From assembly GCA_050304135.1 (NCBI GenBank), contig JBNLDC010000018.1:62001-126000 (forward strand): a stretch of DNA of 64,000 nucleotides, written 5' to 3'. Each line of letters begins with the position of its first letter. Within the stretch, counting starts at the first letter, position 1. The DNA comes from JAFGNB01 sp050304135 (GTDB taxonomy: Bacteria; Fibrobacterota; Chitinivibrionia; Chitinivibrionales; Chitinispirillaceae). The notes below the pieces were generated by a model. That model was not told the origin of the DNA, ran no database searches, and saw only the letters and a program-made list of their open reading frames with translations. The translations under genes and the position numbers were made by a program. Shown piece by piece: positions 17,823 to 27,218 of the stretch.

Positions 17823-17922
17823 GCCACTCCCTACCTGAGCCCCTCTCCGGAGTAGAGTCAGAAGTGTTGTTCTCCGGCCAGGCTGCAGCCTTCCTGATCA
17901 CGAGGAAAAGGCGTATCGCCGA

Positions 17923-17981
17923 TTCTGTCTTCTGTTTTCTGTCTTCTGTCTTCTGGATACTGGATACTGGATACTGGATAC
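17923..17981. repeat. Two adjoining heptamer tandem repeats
   Basis: Four units of TTCTGTC/T (17923-17950) and a TTC run straight into four exact copies of TGGATAC (17954-17981). Together they form a 59-bp simple-sequence tract in the gap between the OppF-type gene and the antiporter gene. Seven-base units can change in number by slippage. Confidence 0.9.
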
Positions 17982-17989
17982 GTTATAAT
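17961..17989 (+). promoter_or_regulatory. Candidate promoter whose -35 lies in the heptamer repeats
   Basis: A perfect TATAAT (17984-17989) abuts the last heptamer. At 17-bp spacing the -35 position is TGGATA (17961-17966), part of the second TGGATAC copy, with 4 of 6 consensus bases. It would drive the antiporter gene 180 bp downstream. This rests on pattern only. Confidence 0.35.
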
Positions 17990-18169
17990 GTATTTTTCTG
18001 CCGTACTAATGGAATATTCAAGCAAATCACAACCGTTACATAATTTTCCCCACCCTGATTTCACAATCACCCAGGATGCAGTTCTGATCAATTGCACGAT
18101 CCCTGCTGCAGCCTTCGGAACACTCAACCACTGTTTAATTCCACCAGTTTCCCCGATAAAGAAATCTAT

Positions 18170-19846
18170 ATGAATTCAATTACTTCTGAGGGCTCCGGTG
18201 TTCTGATTCTCCTCGGTATAGCAGTTTCGGGTGGGATTCTCAACGCTCTGATTGTAAAAAGAGTCAGTATTCCCCAGGTGCTCGGGTACATGATTTCAGG
18301 AATCATACTCGGCAGTAGCGGTTTTAAGCTGATCACCCCGCACGATATCGAAAAACTTTCTCCGGTTAACCTGTTCTGCCTTGCAATCATCGGCTTCATG
18401 GTGGGCGGAGAGATCAAATTCGACACCATGAAGAAATACGGAAAGCAGTTTACCGCGATTCTCCTTGGCGAGGGACTAACTACCTTTTTTATTGTACTGA
18501 TCGCAATTACCAGTATTCTGTACGTGGTAACCGGAAACTTCGCACTATCCGTTGCAGGAGGGGTGGTATTCGGAGCAATTGCTTCGGCCACCGATCCGGC
18601 ATCGACCATCGCGGTGCTGTGGGAGTACCGCAGCGCAGGAATCCTCACCACCACCATCACCGCGATCGTGGCCCTTGACGACGCACTGGCGATGACCCTC
18701 TACGGACTGGGCAGCGGGGTTGCTGAACTGCTCGGTCATGGTAACGCGAATATCCCGAAGGAGATGGCTCATATCAGCTTTGAGCTGTTCGGCAGTATCG
18801 CAATGGGGATTGTAGTAGGACTCATTCTCTCATCCATCCTCAAACGGGCTTCTAAACCTGATACCGCAACCGTCTCCTCTGTCGGTCTCCTCATGTTCAT
18901 CACCGGAATTGCCGACCACTACAACATGGACGTCATTCTCGCGGCAATGTCGGCCGGAATTACCGTTGCCAACCGGTATCCGTATCTCTACGAGCGTCTT
19001 TCAAGCAGAATCAAGGCATTCTCCACTATCATTTATGTACTCTTTTTCGTCCTGGTGGGTGCCCGTCTGCGACTGCAATCAATGCCGTGGTGGCTCTGGA
19101 CAATCGTAGGATCGTACGTGGTGGGTCGAAGCCTGGGTAAACTAAGCGGAGCATGGATCGGTGCACGGATCTCCAAGGCCGGCCCTACTGTAGAACGGTA
19201 CAGCGGTATGGGAATACTTGCGCAGGGTGGTGTTGCCGTCGGGCTTTCGATCATGGCGGCCCAGAAACTCGGCAATGTGCAAATCAACGGAGAACTGATG
19301 CTCGGTGATGTTATTATTTTCGGGATCACCACCACTACCTTTATCGTTCAATTGGTAGGCCCGCTTATGACGAAGCTGGCCATTACGCTTTCCAAGGAGA
19401 TCGGCCGTGATGTCACCGAAGAGGACATTGCCGATCAACTTACCCTTGCCGATATTCCGACAGTTGCTCAAAGTTCCGTGGCACCGGGAACCTCAGTACA
19501 CGATGTGTTTTCGCAGTTTTCGAAAAACAACCTCGATCAGCTCGCGGTCATTGATGTGGAGCAGCACCTTACCGGCTGCATAGGGATCGGAGAACTCCGC
19601 AACCTCATGCTTGAGGGTGAAACCTGGCACTGGCTTATAGCGGAGGATGTTGCAGCTGCACCTAAAGCGGTACTGCAGTCCGACCGCCCGCTCAGGGAGG
19701 CACTGCATCTGATGGATCAGATTGACGAAGCAGGAATCCCCGTTACTACCCCTGAAGGCACCTTCCAGGGAATCGTCAGCCGGGCGAACATCAAGGATAT
19801 GATCAGAAAAAAGATGGTGGAAAATCACCTGCTTAAAGTGGAGTGA
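18170..19846 (+). CDS. CPA2-type cation/proton antiporter with C-terminal CBS-like domain
   Basis: Inner-membrane Na+ or K+/H+ antiporter, 558 residues from the ATG at 18170 (MNSITSEGSGVLILLG). Roughly 12 hydrophobic helices fill residues 10-400. Landmarks are IPQVLGYMISGIILG, the acidic pair region FGAIASATDPAST and LDDALAMTLYG where transport aspartates lie, VILAAMSAGITVAN, and ILAQGGVAVGLSIMAAQ. Residues about 425-558 are soluble and read like a paired CBS regulatory module (SVHDVFSQFSKNNLDQLAVID, PLREALHLMDQIDEAGIPVTTPEGTFQGIVSR), which could sense nucleotide or ionic strength. It stands alone after a repeat tract with a candidate promoter. The transported ion is not determinable. Confidence 0.88.
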   Translation: MNSITSEGSGVLILLGIAVSGGILNALIVKRVSIPQVLGYMISGIILGSSGFKLITPHDIEKLSPVNLFCLAIIGFMVGGEIKFDTMKKYGKQFTAILLGEGLTTFFIVLIAITSILYVVTGNFALSVAGGVVFGAIASATDPASTIAVLWEYRSAGILTTTITAIVALDDALAMTLYGLGSGVAELLGHGNANIPKEMAHISFELFGSIAMGIVVGLILSSILKRASKPDTATVSSVGLLMFITGIADHYNMDVILAAMSAGITVANRYPYLYERLSSRIKAFSTIIYVLFFVLVGARLRLQSMPWWLWTIVGSYVVGRSLGKLSGAWIGARISKAGPTVERYSGMGILAQGGVAVGLSIMAAQKLGNVQINGELMLGDVIIFGITTTTFIVQLVGPLMTKLAITLSKEIGRDVTEEDIADQLTLADIPTVAQSSVAPGTSVHDVFSQFSKNNLDQLAVIDVEQHLTGCIGIGELRNLMLEGETWHWLIAEDVAAAPKAVLQSDRPLREALHLMDQIDEAGIPVTTPEGTFQGIVSRANIKDMIRKKMVENHLLKVE

Positions 19847-19875
19847 TTTTTCAGCAGGTGAAACCGGATCGATTC

Positions 19876-21267
19876 CTATCCGTACACTGAAACGATGTTA
19901 TACGATTTCATCTTGAGGTAGAGCGTTTTGGGATGGATTTCGAGAATATCGGCAGCCTTTCCTTTGTGCCCGTTCACCTGCCCCAGTACTTTGATAATGT
20001 GACGCCGTTCCATCTCCTTGAGAGAGAGAGCCGGTTCGTCATCGGAAACATCCGGTGCTGATCCCGATGCCGCAGCTACAGGTTGTTTCGGAATGGTGTC
20101 CGGATCACGCGGAGCGCGCAGAAATGATAGATCTTCGGCGGTAATGACAGTAGCGGGGGTCAGAATGCAGGTGCGTTCAATAACATTTTTAAGTTCCCTG
20201 ACATTACCCCGCCAGTCGTAGGCTTTAAGTACTTGCAGCGCATTTTTATCAAGCTCCTTCTGAAACCCCTGCTGTGCGATGAAAAACTTCGCCAGAAGCA
20301 CGATATCATCAATGCGGTCCTTGAGCGGCGGCACATTCACCGAGAGTACATTGAGCCGGTAAAAAAGGTCGGCACGAAACCGGTTTTCCTCAACCTGCAG
20401 TTCCAACGGTTGATTAGTGGCACAGAGAATACGGACATTGAGAGTAATATCCTTTGTTCCCCCAACTCGTCGTATCTCGCCGGTTTCAAGGAAACGCAGC
20501 AGTTTCGCCTGAAAATGGATGGGGATCTCCCCTATTTCATCGAGAAACAGAGTACCGCCATCGGCTATTTCAGCCAGACCTCGTTTCTGATTTTTAGCAT
20601 CGGTAAATGCCCCTTTCTCGTAACCGAACAGCTCACTTTCGAGCAATGTTTCAGAAAATGATGCGCAGTTGATCGCAATGAACGGCTTTTCCTTCCGAAG
20701 GCTCTGTTCGTGTATGGACCGCGCAACGAGCTCCTTTCCCGTTCCACTCGCCCCCAGAATAAGCACCGTCGATTGTGTGGGAGCAATACGGGAGATAATT
20801 GCCTGCAGATCAATCATCACCTTGCTTTTTCCTATAAGCTGCCCGCCGTGCCCGGTTCGCGCGAGTTCTTCGCGAAGCACACGGAGATCAACCAGTGAGC
20901 GCTGGTGTTCAATCGCCCGTTCCACCTGTATGAGCAATTCGCTGAGTTCATACGGCTTGCGAACATATTCAAATGCGCCGAGTTTCATGCTCTCGATTAC
21001 ATTTTCAAATGTTGCATTCCCGGTGAGAATAATCACCTCGGAGGGTATCGCGTCCTGTTTGATGGTCCTGAGCACCTCCATCCCGTCAGTATTGGGCATG
21101 AGAATATCAAGCAGTACCACATGAAAGAAATCTTCCCGCAACCGGGTAAGTGCCTCGGCTCCATCGGCAACGGTTTCGACACTGTACCCGACCCGACTGA
21201 GTTCCTTACCGAGAAGTATCCGCAGCGAAGCTTCATCATCAACGACTAATATTTTCCCTTTACTCAT
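19876..21267 (-). CDS. Sigma-54-dependent response regulator (NtrC type)
   Basis: Transcriptional activator of sigma-54 promoters, 463 residues. Two ATGs are adjacent; GGGAGG leaves 4 nt before the second (21267), which I chose. Receiver domain 1-120 with phosphoacceptor Asp54 in LLDILMP and acidic pocket Asp10/Asp11. The AAA+ domain (about 140-370) has Walker A GASGTGKE, a sigma-54 contact loop reading GAFTDA instead of GAFTGA, Walker B GGTLFLDEIGE, and the arginine-finger region. A Fis-type HTH ends the protein (HKGKAADILEIHPKTLYLKM). It lies 64 bp downstream of the hybrid kinase and is almost certainly its partner. Target genes are unknown. Confidence 0.94.
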   Translation of the reverse strand: MSKGKILVVDDEASLRILLGKELSRVGYSVETVADGAEALTRLREDFFHVVLLDILMPNTDGMEVLRTIKQDAIPSEVIILTGNATFENVIESMKLGAFEYVRKPYELSELLIQVERAIEHQRSLVDLRVLREELARTGHGGQLIGKSKVMIDLQAIISRIAPTQSTVLILGASGTGKELVARSIHEQSLRKEKPFIAINCASFSETLLESELFGYEKGAFTDAKNQKRGLAEIADGGTLFLDEIGEIPIHFQAKLLRFLETGEIRRVGGTKDITLNVRILCATNQPLELQVEENRFRADLFYRLNVLSVNVPPLKDRIDDIVLLAKFFIAQQGFQKELDKNALQVLKAYDWRGNVRELKNVIERTCILTPATVITAEDLSFLRAPRDPDTIPKQPVAAASGSAPDVSDDEPALSLKEMERRHIIKVLGQVNGHKGKAADILEIHPKTLYLKMKSYNIVSVYG

Positions 21268-21334
21268 CATACCTCCCGGATTTTGGCGAACGCGGGCATC
21301 CCGGCATTGTATTCCCCTGTATTCAGCAGGTGTG

Positions 21335-22849
21335 CTACCGGGCTACCGGCAGTTCCAGTATCACCGTTGTACCGCCTTCGGATTCCGACCGTATATCGAT
21401 ATACCCGTTGTTTTCCTCAAGTATTTTATAACAGATGGCAAGCCCCATACCGGTTCCCATACCGACCTCTTTGGTCGTGAAAAACGGATCATAAACTTTT
21501 GGTAATATTTCAGAAGCGATACCCGGCCCGTTGTCCCTGCAGTATATCTTGCAGAACCGCGACGCTTCAGTCATTGTATCATTTTCGATGGTAACCGTCG
21601 ATCCCGGCGGACAGAAATCGATACTGTTGGTGATGAGGTTGATGAACACCTGTTCGATTTTGTTGGAATCACCCTGCACAAGGACAACGGGGCCGATCTT
21701 ATTGACCACCTCAAGTCCGACTTTTGCCGCCCGTGCATGAGTCAACTTTACCGCATCCTCCACACACTGTCGGAGATTAAGACTCTCCGCAGCGCTATCG
21801 CCCTCCCGCGCGAATTTCGACAGGTTCTCCACGATGTCCCTGCATCGCAGGGCTTCGGCGTAGATGATACCGAGATATTCCTTCAACTCCTCCGTGTCAA
21901 TCGGTTCATTCTGTTTAAACCGGCTGTTGAGCGCACTCGAGAATCCGAGTATGGCAGTGAGCGGATTGTTGATCTCATGCGCCACTCCCGATGCGAGGGT
22001 CCCGATCGATGCCATTCGCGCGCTGCGGTAGAGATGCTGCCGTGCAATGCGCTGTTCCTCCTGGAGCCGTACCTGCTCCGTGACATCCTCAAGTGCGATC
22101 ACGATGCTGAGCCCGTCGGCGGCCTCTCCCGTATATACCGCCTTCAGGTTGAGTTGCAACGGCTCGGCATCATTGCCGCGCGGTACGGTAAAGGTACGCT
22201 GTTTTACCGATGGAAGATCGGAGAGCGCGAACGAGTTGAGAAATGATTCCAACGTCAACCGGTCCTGCTCCCGAAACAGCGAAAATATGCTTTTCCCGAG
22301 AATATCCTCGCTGGCCACCGAAAACATATCCCTGAAAAAACGGTTGCAGTTGGTGATCATCCGACTGGAATCAATCGAAATATACAAATGCGGAAAATTT
22401 TCGTAGAGACACTCGTACTGCTCTTTGGACTGGTACAATTCCCGATGTAGACGCCGGATTCGCAGTAGAACATTGATCCGCGCCATAAGTTCCTCACCCG
22501 AAAACGGTTTGGTGAGATAGTCATCGGCATGCCTGAGTCCTTTCACTTTATCGGCTTCCGAACAAAGTGCCGTTACGAGAATAACCGGCAGAAAATCGTT
22601 ACCGGACATTTTTTTAATCCGGCGTGACACCTCAATACCATCCATATCAGGCATTACCACATCAACCAGTGCCAGATCAACATTGCCGGTGGCGACCTCC
22701 TCAAGTGCCCGTTTTCCGCAGTCGGCGACTATGGCTTCGAACCCCGCCTCTGCAACGAGTGACTGCAGAAACATCGATGCATCGCTGCTGTCATCTACGA
22801 TAAGCAGGCGTTCCGCCTGTCGCATTCCGTTTTCAGATGCAATAGTCAT
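21335..22849 (-). CDS. Hybrid sensor histidine kinase (REC-PAS-HisKA-HATPase)
   Basis: Cytoplasmic sensor kinase, 504 residues, with no membrane segment. Domain order: an N-terminal receiver (residues 12-130, Asp63 in LVDVVMP), a PAS domain (about 150-270, LYISIDSSRMITNCNRFFRDMF and IVIALEDVTE), HisKA with His291 in SGVAHEINNPL, and HATPase with NSIDF (N box), DNGPGI, FFTTK and GTGMGLAI. The N-terminal receiver makes it able to receive phosphate from another kinase or to be self-regulated. The gene overlaps rdgB by 17 bp and is followed by the NtrC-type regulator, giving a leuS-rdgB-kinase-regulator string. The input signal is not identifiable. Confidence 0.93.
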   Translation of the reverse strand: MTIASENGMRQAERLLIVDDSSDASMFLQSLVAEAGFEAIVADCGKRALEEVATGNVDLALVDVVMPDMDGIEVSRRIKKMSGNDFLPVILVTALCSEADKVKGLRHADDYLTKPFSGEELMARINVLLRIRRLHRELYQSKEQYECLYENFPHLYISIDSSRMITNCNRFFRDMFSVASEDILGKSIFSLFREQDRLTLESFLNSFALSDLPSVKQRTFTVPRGNDAEPLQLNLKAVYTGEAADGLSIVIALEDVTEQVRLQEEQRIARQHLYRSARMASIGTLASGVAHEINNPLTAILGFSSALNSRFKQNEPIDTEELKEYLGIIYAEALRCRDIVENLSKFAREGDSAAESLNLRQCVEDAVKLTHARAAKVGLEVVNKIGPVVLVQGDSNKIEQVFINLITNSIDFCPPGSTVTIENDTMTEASRFCKIYCRDNGPGIASEILPKVYDPFFTTKEVGMGTGMGLAICYKILEENNGYIDIRSESEGGTTVILELPVAR

Positions 22850-23456
22850 GCAGGAACTCCTTCATCTTCCGTAGCGCTCTGCCGCGATGACTGATTTCAT
22901 GTTTTTTCGCAGCAGGCAACTGAGCGAAGGTTTGGTCGAACCCTTCGGGAATAAAAAGCGGATCGTAACCGAACCCGCCACTTCCCCGCGGTGTATCGAT
23001 AATCCTTCCTTCACATGCGCCTTCCACTGCAAGAAGCGTGGTTGCATCAATCCGCAGCGCGATGGCGCAAATAAACCGTGCAGTCCTCAATGCAGGTGCA
23101 ACCCCGCCAAGTGCGTCGAGCAACTTCTTTTTATTCGCCTCCATATCGGCCAGTTCTCCGGCGTAACGGGCACTTCTGATTCCCGGTGCGCCGTCAAGTG
23201 CATCAACCACGAGCCCGCTGTCATCACCAAGTGACCAGATTCCCGTTTGCCGGTAGACAACTTCCGCCTTTATCCGGGCGTTTTCGGCGAAGGACTGACC
23301 ATCCTCTATAATTTCCGGTACCGGGTCGATTGCTTCGCTCATAGTAAGCAGGTGCAGTGGCAGGTCACCGAAGATCTCACCGATTTCCCTGACTTTACCG
23401 CTGTTTCCGGTAGCAATAATGAGGTGCCTGTTCATAGCATTCTGTCCGTTTTTCAT
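22833..23456 (-). CDS. rdgB: dITP/XTP pyrophosphatase (RdgB/HAM1)
   Basis: House-cleaning nucleotide pyrophosphatase that hydrolyses dITP, ITP and XTP to monophosphates. It has 207 residues; the ATG at 23456 overlaps the leuS stop as ATGA. Family motifs: IIATGNSGKVREIGEIF (substrate loop), SFAENARIKAE, LGDDSGLVVDALDGAPGIRSARYAGE (catalytic acidic motif), GSGGFGYDPLFIPEG, and KHEISHRGRAL. An alternative start at Met8 (23435) would trim seven residues. Its end overlaps the hybrid kinase gene by 17 bp. It sits in one apparent operon with leuS. Confidence 0.95.
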   Translation of the reverse strand: MKNGQNAMNRHLIIATGNSGKVREIGEIFGDLPLHLLTMSEAIDPVPEIIEDGQSFAENARIKAEVVYRQTGIWSLGDDSGLVVDALDGAPGIRSARYAGELADMEANKKKLLDALGGVAPALRTARFICAIALRIDATTLLAVEGACEGRIIDTPRGSGGFGYDPLFIPEGFDQTFAQLPAAKKHEISHRGRALRKMKEFLHDYCI

Positions 23457-26032
23457 CCGACGACGATGTTCACCAGTTTACCCGAAACGACAATCACTTT
23501 CCTGATCGTCTTCCCCGTAAGGTGCGGTTGCACCTTGTCTAATTCCAGTGCTTTCCGTTCGAGCGACTCGCGCGGTTCTTCGGGAGAAGCGGTAAAGGTT
23601 CCCCGAAGCTTCCCGTTGACCTGTACGACAATCGCCACCTCATCCATCACCAGTGCATCGGGATCAACCTCCGGCAGGGGATGGCGGAAAATGGAGGTCC
23701 GGTAACCGAGCTGTTCCCAGAGTTCCTCCGCCAGGTGCGGCGTCATCGGCGCTATCAGAAGCAGCATAGTCTCACACGCTTCCCGCAAGACCGGCTCGGA
23801 GGCACTCGGACCGAGTTTTCGAACCGTATTGGTCAGTTCAATAATCCGTGCGATCGCCGTATTGAACTGCCAGTTGGTCTCGATGCCCTGTGTAGCCCGC
23901 ATGAGAGCTGAATGAGTGGCGAAACGCAGGCCTTTATCCACCTTCGAAAGTCCGGCAAGCACTGATTCATCCGGCAGCGACGCCGAAGCGATCCGGGGCA
24001 GCAACTCCCCGACGGTATCCCACAACCGGTGAAGAAAGCGGGATGATCCCTGAACGCCCTCATCGCTCCAGAGCTGATCACGGTCAGGCGGATTATCTGC
24101 CAGTACACAGAATCGCAGTGTATCGGCTCCATAGGCTTCAATAATCTTTTCCGGTGAAACGACATTGAGCTTCGTTTTGCTCATTTTCGTCACTTCACTT
24201 ACTACCGGCCCGCCGCAGATTAGGCATTTGCCGTCGCTTACTTTGTCTTCCGGCAGCCATTTGTCCACCTCACAGTAGTGTGCCATTTTACAGATCATAC
24301 CCTGACAGAACAGATTTTTAACCGGTTCCTCGAAGGGCAGCAGTCCGAAATCTTTCATCACCATCGCGAAAAAACGGACATAAATAAGATGCATGGTGGC
24401 ATGCTCAATGCCGCCGATATACGTATCCACCGGACACCAGTAATCAACGTCCCTGCGGGAAAACGGCGAGGATTCCTCCCGTGCCGAAGCATACCTGAGA
24501 TAATACCATGATGAATCAACAAAGGTATCCATGGTATCGGCATCCCGCCTTGCCGGCCCATTGCACTTGGGACAGGTGGTTTCCATAAACGACGCATTCT
24601 CCAGAAGCGGACTCTCACCGGTCGGCTTGAACGAGACATCACGTGGCAGGAGGACCGGCAGCTGTTCCTCGGGCACCGGCACTTCTCCGCAGTGATTGCA
24701 ATAGACAACAGGAATAGGTGCTCCCCAGTACCGCTGACGCGAAAGGAGCCAGTCGCGCAGACGGTAGGTAATTTTTCTACCCCCGATAGCTTTGCTGTCA
24801 AGGTAGGTGATGATATCTGCCATGGCTTCGCGGTTGTTGCGCCCGGAGAATTCACCGCTTTCGGTCATGATACCGTCGGCGGTATACGCCTCGGCCATGG
24901 AGGCGGGATCAAGATGTTCATCGGCAGCAGGCGCAATAACCACCTTTACCGGTATGTCGTATTTCCGTGCGAACTCGAAATCCCGCTGATCGTGTGCCGG
25001 AACCGCCATAACAACCCCGGTTCCATAGCTCATTACCACAAAGTTGGCAACATAGAGCGGTACCCGGTCGCCATTGACCGGATTAATCACATATTTTCCG
25101 GTGAATACTCCCTCTTTCTCACGATTGAGCACCTCAAGGTCCGAGGTGCCGAGCATACGCATTTTTCTGACGATAGCCGCAACATTTTCAGCATCAGGAT
25201 GATCACTGATAAGGGAATCAACGAGCGGATGCTGTGCGGCCATCGAAAGAAACGTAACTCCCCAGAGAGTATCCGGGCGAGTGGTGAACACCTCAAGTGA
25301 CTCATCGCTGTTTTCCAGTTTGAACCTGACTGTCGCACCTTCCGATTTTCCGATCCACTCCTTCTGCATTTTGAGTACCCGTTCCGGCCACCGGTCGAGT
25401 TTAGTGTGGTTGTCAAGTAACCGCTGCGCATAGTTGCTCATCAGGAAAAACCACTGATCCAGATCGCGCTGTTCAACAGGGGTCCCGCACCGCTCACACC
25501 GGCCGTCGTGCACCTGTTCATTGGCAAGAACGGTCTTATCGTTGGGGCACCAGTTGACCGGAGCGTGCTTCTTTTTCGCAAGTCCCGCCTTGTAGAACTG
25601 CAGGAACAGCCACTGGGTCCAGTGATAGTACCCCTCATGCGAAGTGGCGATCTCCCGGTCCCAGTCGAATCCCCATCCGGCACGTTTCATCTGTATACGC
25701 ATCCGGTCGATATTGATTTTAATATTATCGGCGGGGTGAATTCCCTCACGGATTGCGGCGTTTTCGGCCGGCAGACCGAAGGAGTCCCATCCGATCGGTG
25801 AGAGCACATGATATCCCTGCATGATTGACCGGCGGACGATCACGTCACCGATAGTGTAGTTCATGACGTGCCCCATATGCAAAGCACCGGAAGGATACGG
25901 AAACATGTTCAGAACATATTTTTTCGGCTTGGCGGTATCGGTCTTTACCGAAAACAACTTTTCGTCATCCCATCGTTGCTGCCATTTCGGTTCAATTTCC
26001 GAAGGAACGTATTTTGTCACAGCTGACTCCAC
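23453..26032 (-). CDS. leuS: Leucyl-tRNA synthetase
   Basis: Class I synthetase charging tRNA-Leu, 859 residues, the usual bacterial length. The HIGH signature is HMGH (52-55) and the KMSKS loop is KMSKT (616-620). Between them lies the CP1 editing domain (VFTTRPDTLWGVTF, and YGTGVVMAVPAHDQRDFEFA with the conserved editing Asp). Zinc-ribbon-like cysteines occur in CPNDKTVLANEQV...CERCG and in KMAHYCEVDKW...CLICGGPV. It is the first gene of the leuS-rdgB-kinase-regulator string, with a MITE-like repeat upstream. A T-box leader is not evident. Confidence 0.97.
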   Translation of the reverse strand: MESAVTKYVPSEIEPKWQQRWDDEKLFSVKTDTAKPKKYVLNMFPYPSGALHMGHVMNYTIGDVIVRRSIMQGYHVLSPIGWDSFGLPAENAAIREGIHPADNIKINIDRMRIQMKRAGWGFDWDREIATSHEGYYHWTQWLFLQFYKAGLAKKKHAPVNWCPNDKTVLANEQVHDGRCERCGTPVEQRDLDQWFFLMSNYAQRLLDNHTKLDRWPERVLKMQKEWIGKSEGATVRFKLENSDESLEVFTTRPDTLWGVTFLSMAAQHPLVDSLISDHPDAENVAAIVRKMRMLGTSDLEVLNREKEGVFTGKYVINPVNGDRVPLYVANFVVMSYGTGVVMAVPAHDQRDFEFARKYDIPVKVVIAPAADEHLDPASMAEAYTADGIMTESGEFSGRNNREAMADIITYLDSKAIGGRKITYRLRDWLLSRQRYWGAPIPVVYCNHCGEVPVPEEQLPVLLPRDVSFKPTGESPLLENASFMETTCPKCNGPARRDADTMDTFVDSSWYYLRYASAREESSPFSRRDVDYWCPVDTYIGGIEHATMHLIYVRFFAMVMKDFGLLPFEEPVKNLFCQGMICKMAHYCEVDKWLPEDKVSDGKCLICGGPVVSEVTKMSKTKLNVVSPEKIIEAYGADTLRFCVLADNPPDRDQLWSDEGVQGSSRFLHRLWDTVGELLPRIASASLPDESVLAGLSKVDKGLRFATHSALMRATQGIETNWQFNTAIARIIELTNTVRKLGPSASEPVLREACETMLLLIAPMTPHLAEELWEQLGYRTSIFRHPLPEVDPDALVMDEVAIVVQVNGKLRGTFTASPEEPRESLERKALELDKVQPHLTGKTIRKVIVVSGKLVNIVVG

Positions 26033-26041
26033 TATAAAGGT

Positions 26042-26213
26042 AATTAGTTTCTGTTCAGAATTTATCTATGTGCCATCCTTCGACAAGCTCAGGATGAGCG
26101 CGATGTGCGTAATTCATTTACTAAGGCCGCTCATGCAGAACTGAGTTTATCCTGAGCCTGCCGAAGGGAAGTATGCACGGCCTTTTTTGCTCTATTCTAA
26201 ACAGGAACTAGTT
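26042..26213. repeat. MITE-like element with terminal inverted repeats
   Basis: A 172-bp element upstream of leuS. The left end AATTAGTTTCTGTTCAGAAT (26042-26061) and the right end (26194-26213, reading AACTAGTTCCTGTTTAGAAT on the other strand) match at 17 of 20 positions. Inside are inverted segments CCTTCGACAAGCTCAGGAT (26077 on) and ATCCTGAGCCTGCCGAAGG, a motif seen across many bacterial genomes. No target duplication is obvious and no transposase is present. Confidence 0.75.
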
Positions 26214-26264
26214 AAATTGTCTGCCCTGCATTCACGTAAAGACACGGTGCATCAGCATTCCCGG

Positions 26265-27206
26265 TTACTCTTTTATATACTCCCTGAAATAGTCAATCGT
26301 TTTGGAAAGCCCCGCGTCCAGTTTTACCCTCGGCTTCCACTGCAGTTTTCTACGGGCAAGGGAAATATCAGGCTGTCGCTGCCGGGGATCATCGGAGGGC
26401 AGTGGACGGTAGACAATTTTTGATGTACTTCCGGTGATCGCGATTACCTTTTCGGCAAGTTCACGAATGGTAAATTCACCGGGATTGCCGATATTGACCG
26501 GTCCGGTACAATCCTCACACCGCATCAACCGCACCATGCCTTCGATCAGATCATCGACATAACAGAATGAGCGGGTTTGCGTCCCGTCACCGAAGAGGGT
26601 GATATCCTCTCCCCTGAGAGCCTGAACAATGAAATTGGACACAACGCGACCATCATCGGGCCGCATACGGGGCCCGTAGGTGTTGAATATACGCATGACC
26701 CGTATTTCAACATTGTTCATCCGGTGGTAGTCAAAAAAGAGAGTTTCCGCAACCCGTTTGCCCTCATCGTAGCATGAGCGGATACCGACCGGATTGACAT
26801 TGCCCCAGTAATCTTCCCGTTGCGGATGCACCGAGGGGTCACCATATACTTCTGATGTCGACGCCTGAAGCACCCGTGCTTTCACCCGTTTGGCGAGTCC
26901 CAGAATGTTGATTGCTCCCATAACACTGGTTTTGATGGTTTTCACCGCATTGTACTGATAATGCACCGGTGATGCCGGACAGGCGAGATTGTAAATACGA
27001 TCGACTTCGACATATACCGGGAAAGTGACGTCGTGCCGTACCAGTTCAAAACGGTTATGACCGATCAGATGGCGTATATTATCCTTTACCCCGGTGAAAA
27101 AATTATCGAGACAGATTACATCGTGTCCTTCTTCTATCAGACGCTCACAGAGGTGTGAACCGAGAAATCCCGCACCACCCGTTACCAGTATCCGTTTACA
27201 TTTCAT
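26265..27206 (-). CDS. UDP-glucuronate decarboxylase (UDP-xylose synthase type)
   Basis: Extended short-chain dehydrogenase, 313 residues, converting UDP-glucuronate to UDP-xylose for cell-surface polysaccharide. The NAD-binding motif is GGAGFLG (10-16); the active-site pair is Tyr146 and Lys150 in SCYDEGKR. UXS landmarks: CLDNFFTG, YNLACPASPVHYQ, NILGLAKR, STSEVYGDP, and RIFNTYGPRM with VVSNFIVQAL. It lies 12 bp downstream of a PfkB-family kinase and with a small membrane protein forms a three-gene string. No glycosyltransferase is adjacent. Confidence 0.93.
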   Translation of the reverse strand: MKCKRILVTGGAGFLGSHLCERLIEEGHDVICLDNFFTGVKDNIRHLIGHNRFELVRHDVTFPVYVEVDRIYNLACPASPVHYQYNAVKTIKTSVMGAINILGLAKRVKARVLQASTSEVYGDPSVHPQREDYWGNVNPVGIRSCYDEGKRVAETLFFDYHRMNNVEIRVMRIFNTYGPRMRPDDGRVVSNFIVQALRGEDITLFGDGTQTRSFCYVDDLIEGMVRLMRCEDCTGPVNIGNPGEFTIRELAEKVIAITGSTSKIVYRPLPSDDPRQRQPDISLARRKLQWKPRVKLDAGLSKTIDYFREYIKE

Positions 27207-27218
27207 TGCAGTTCCTTG

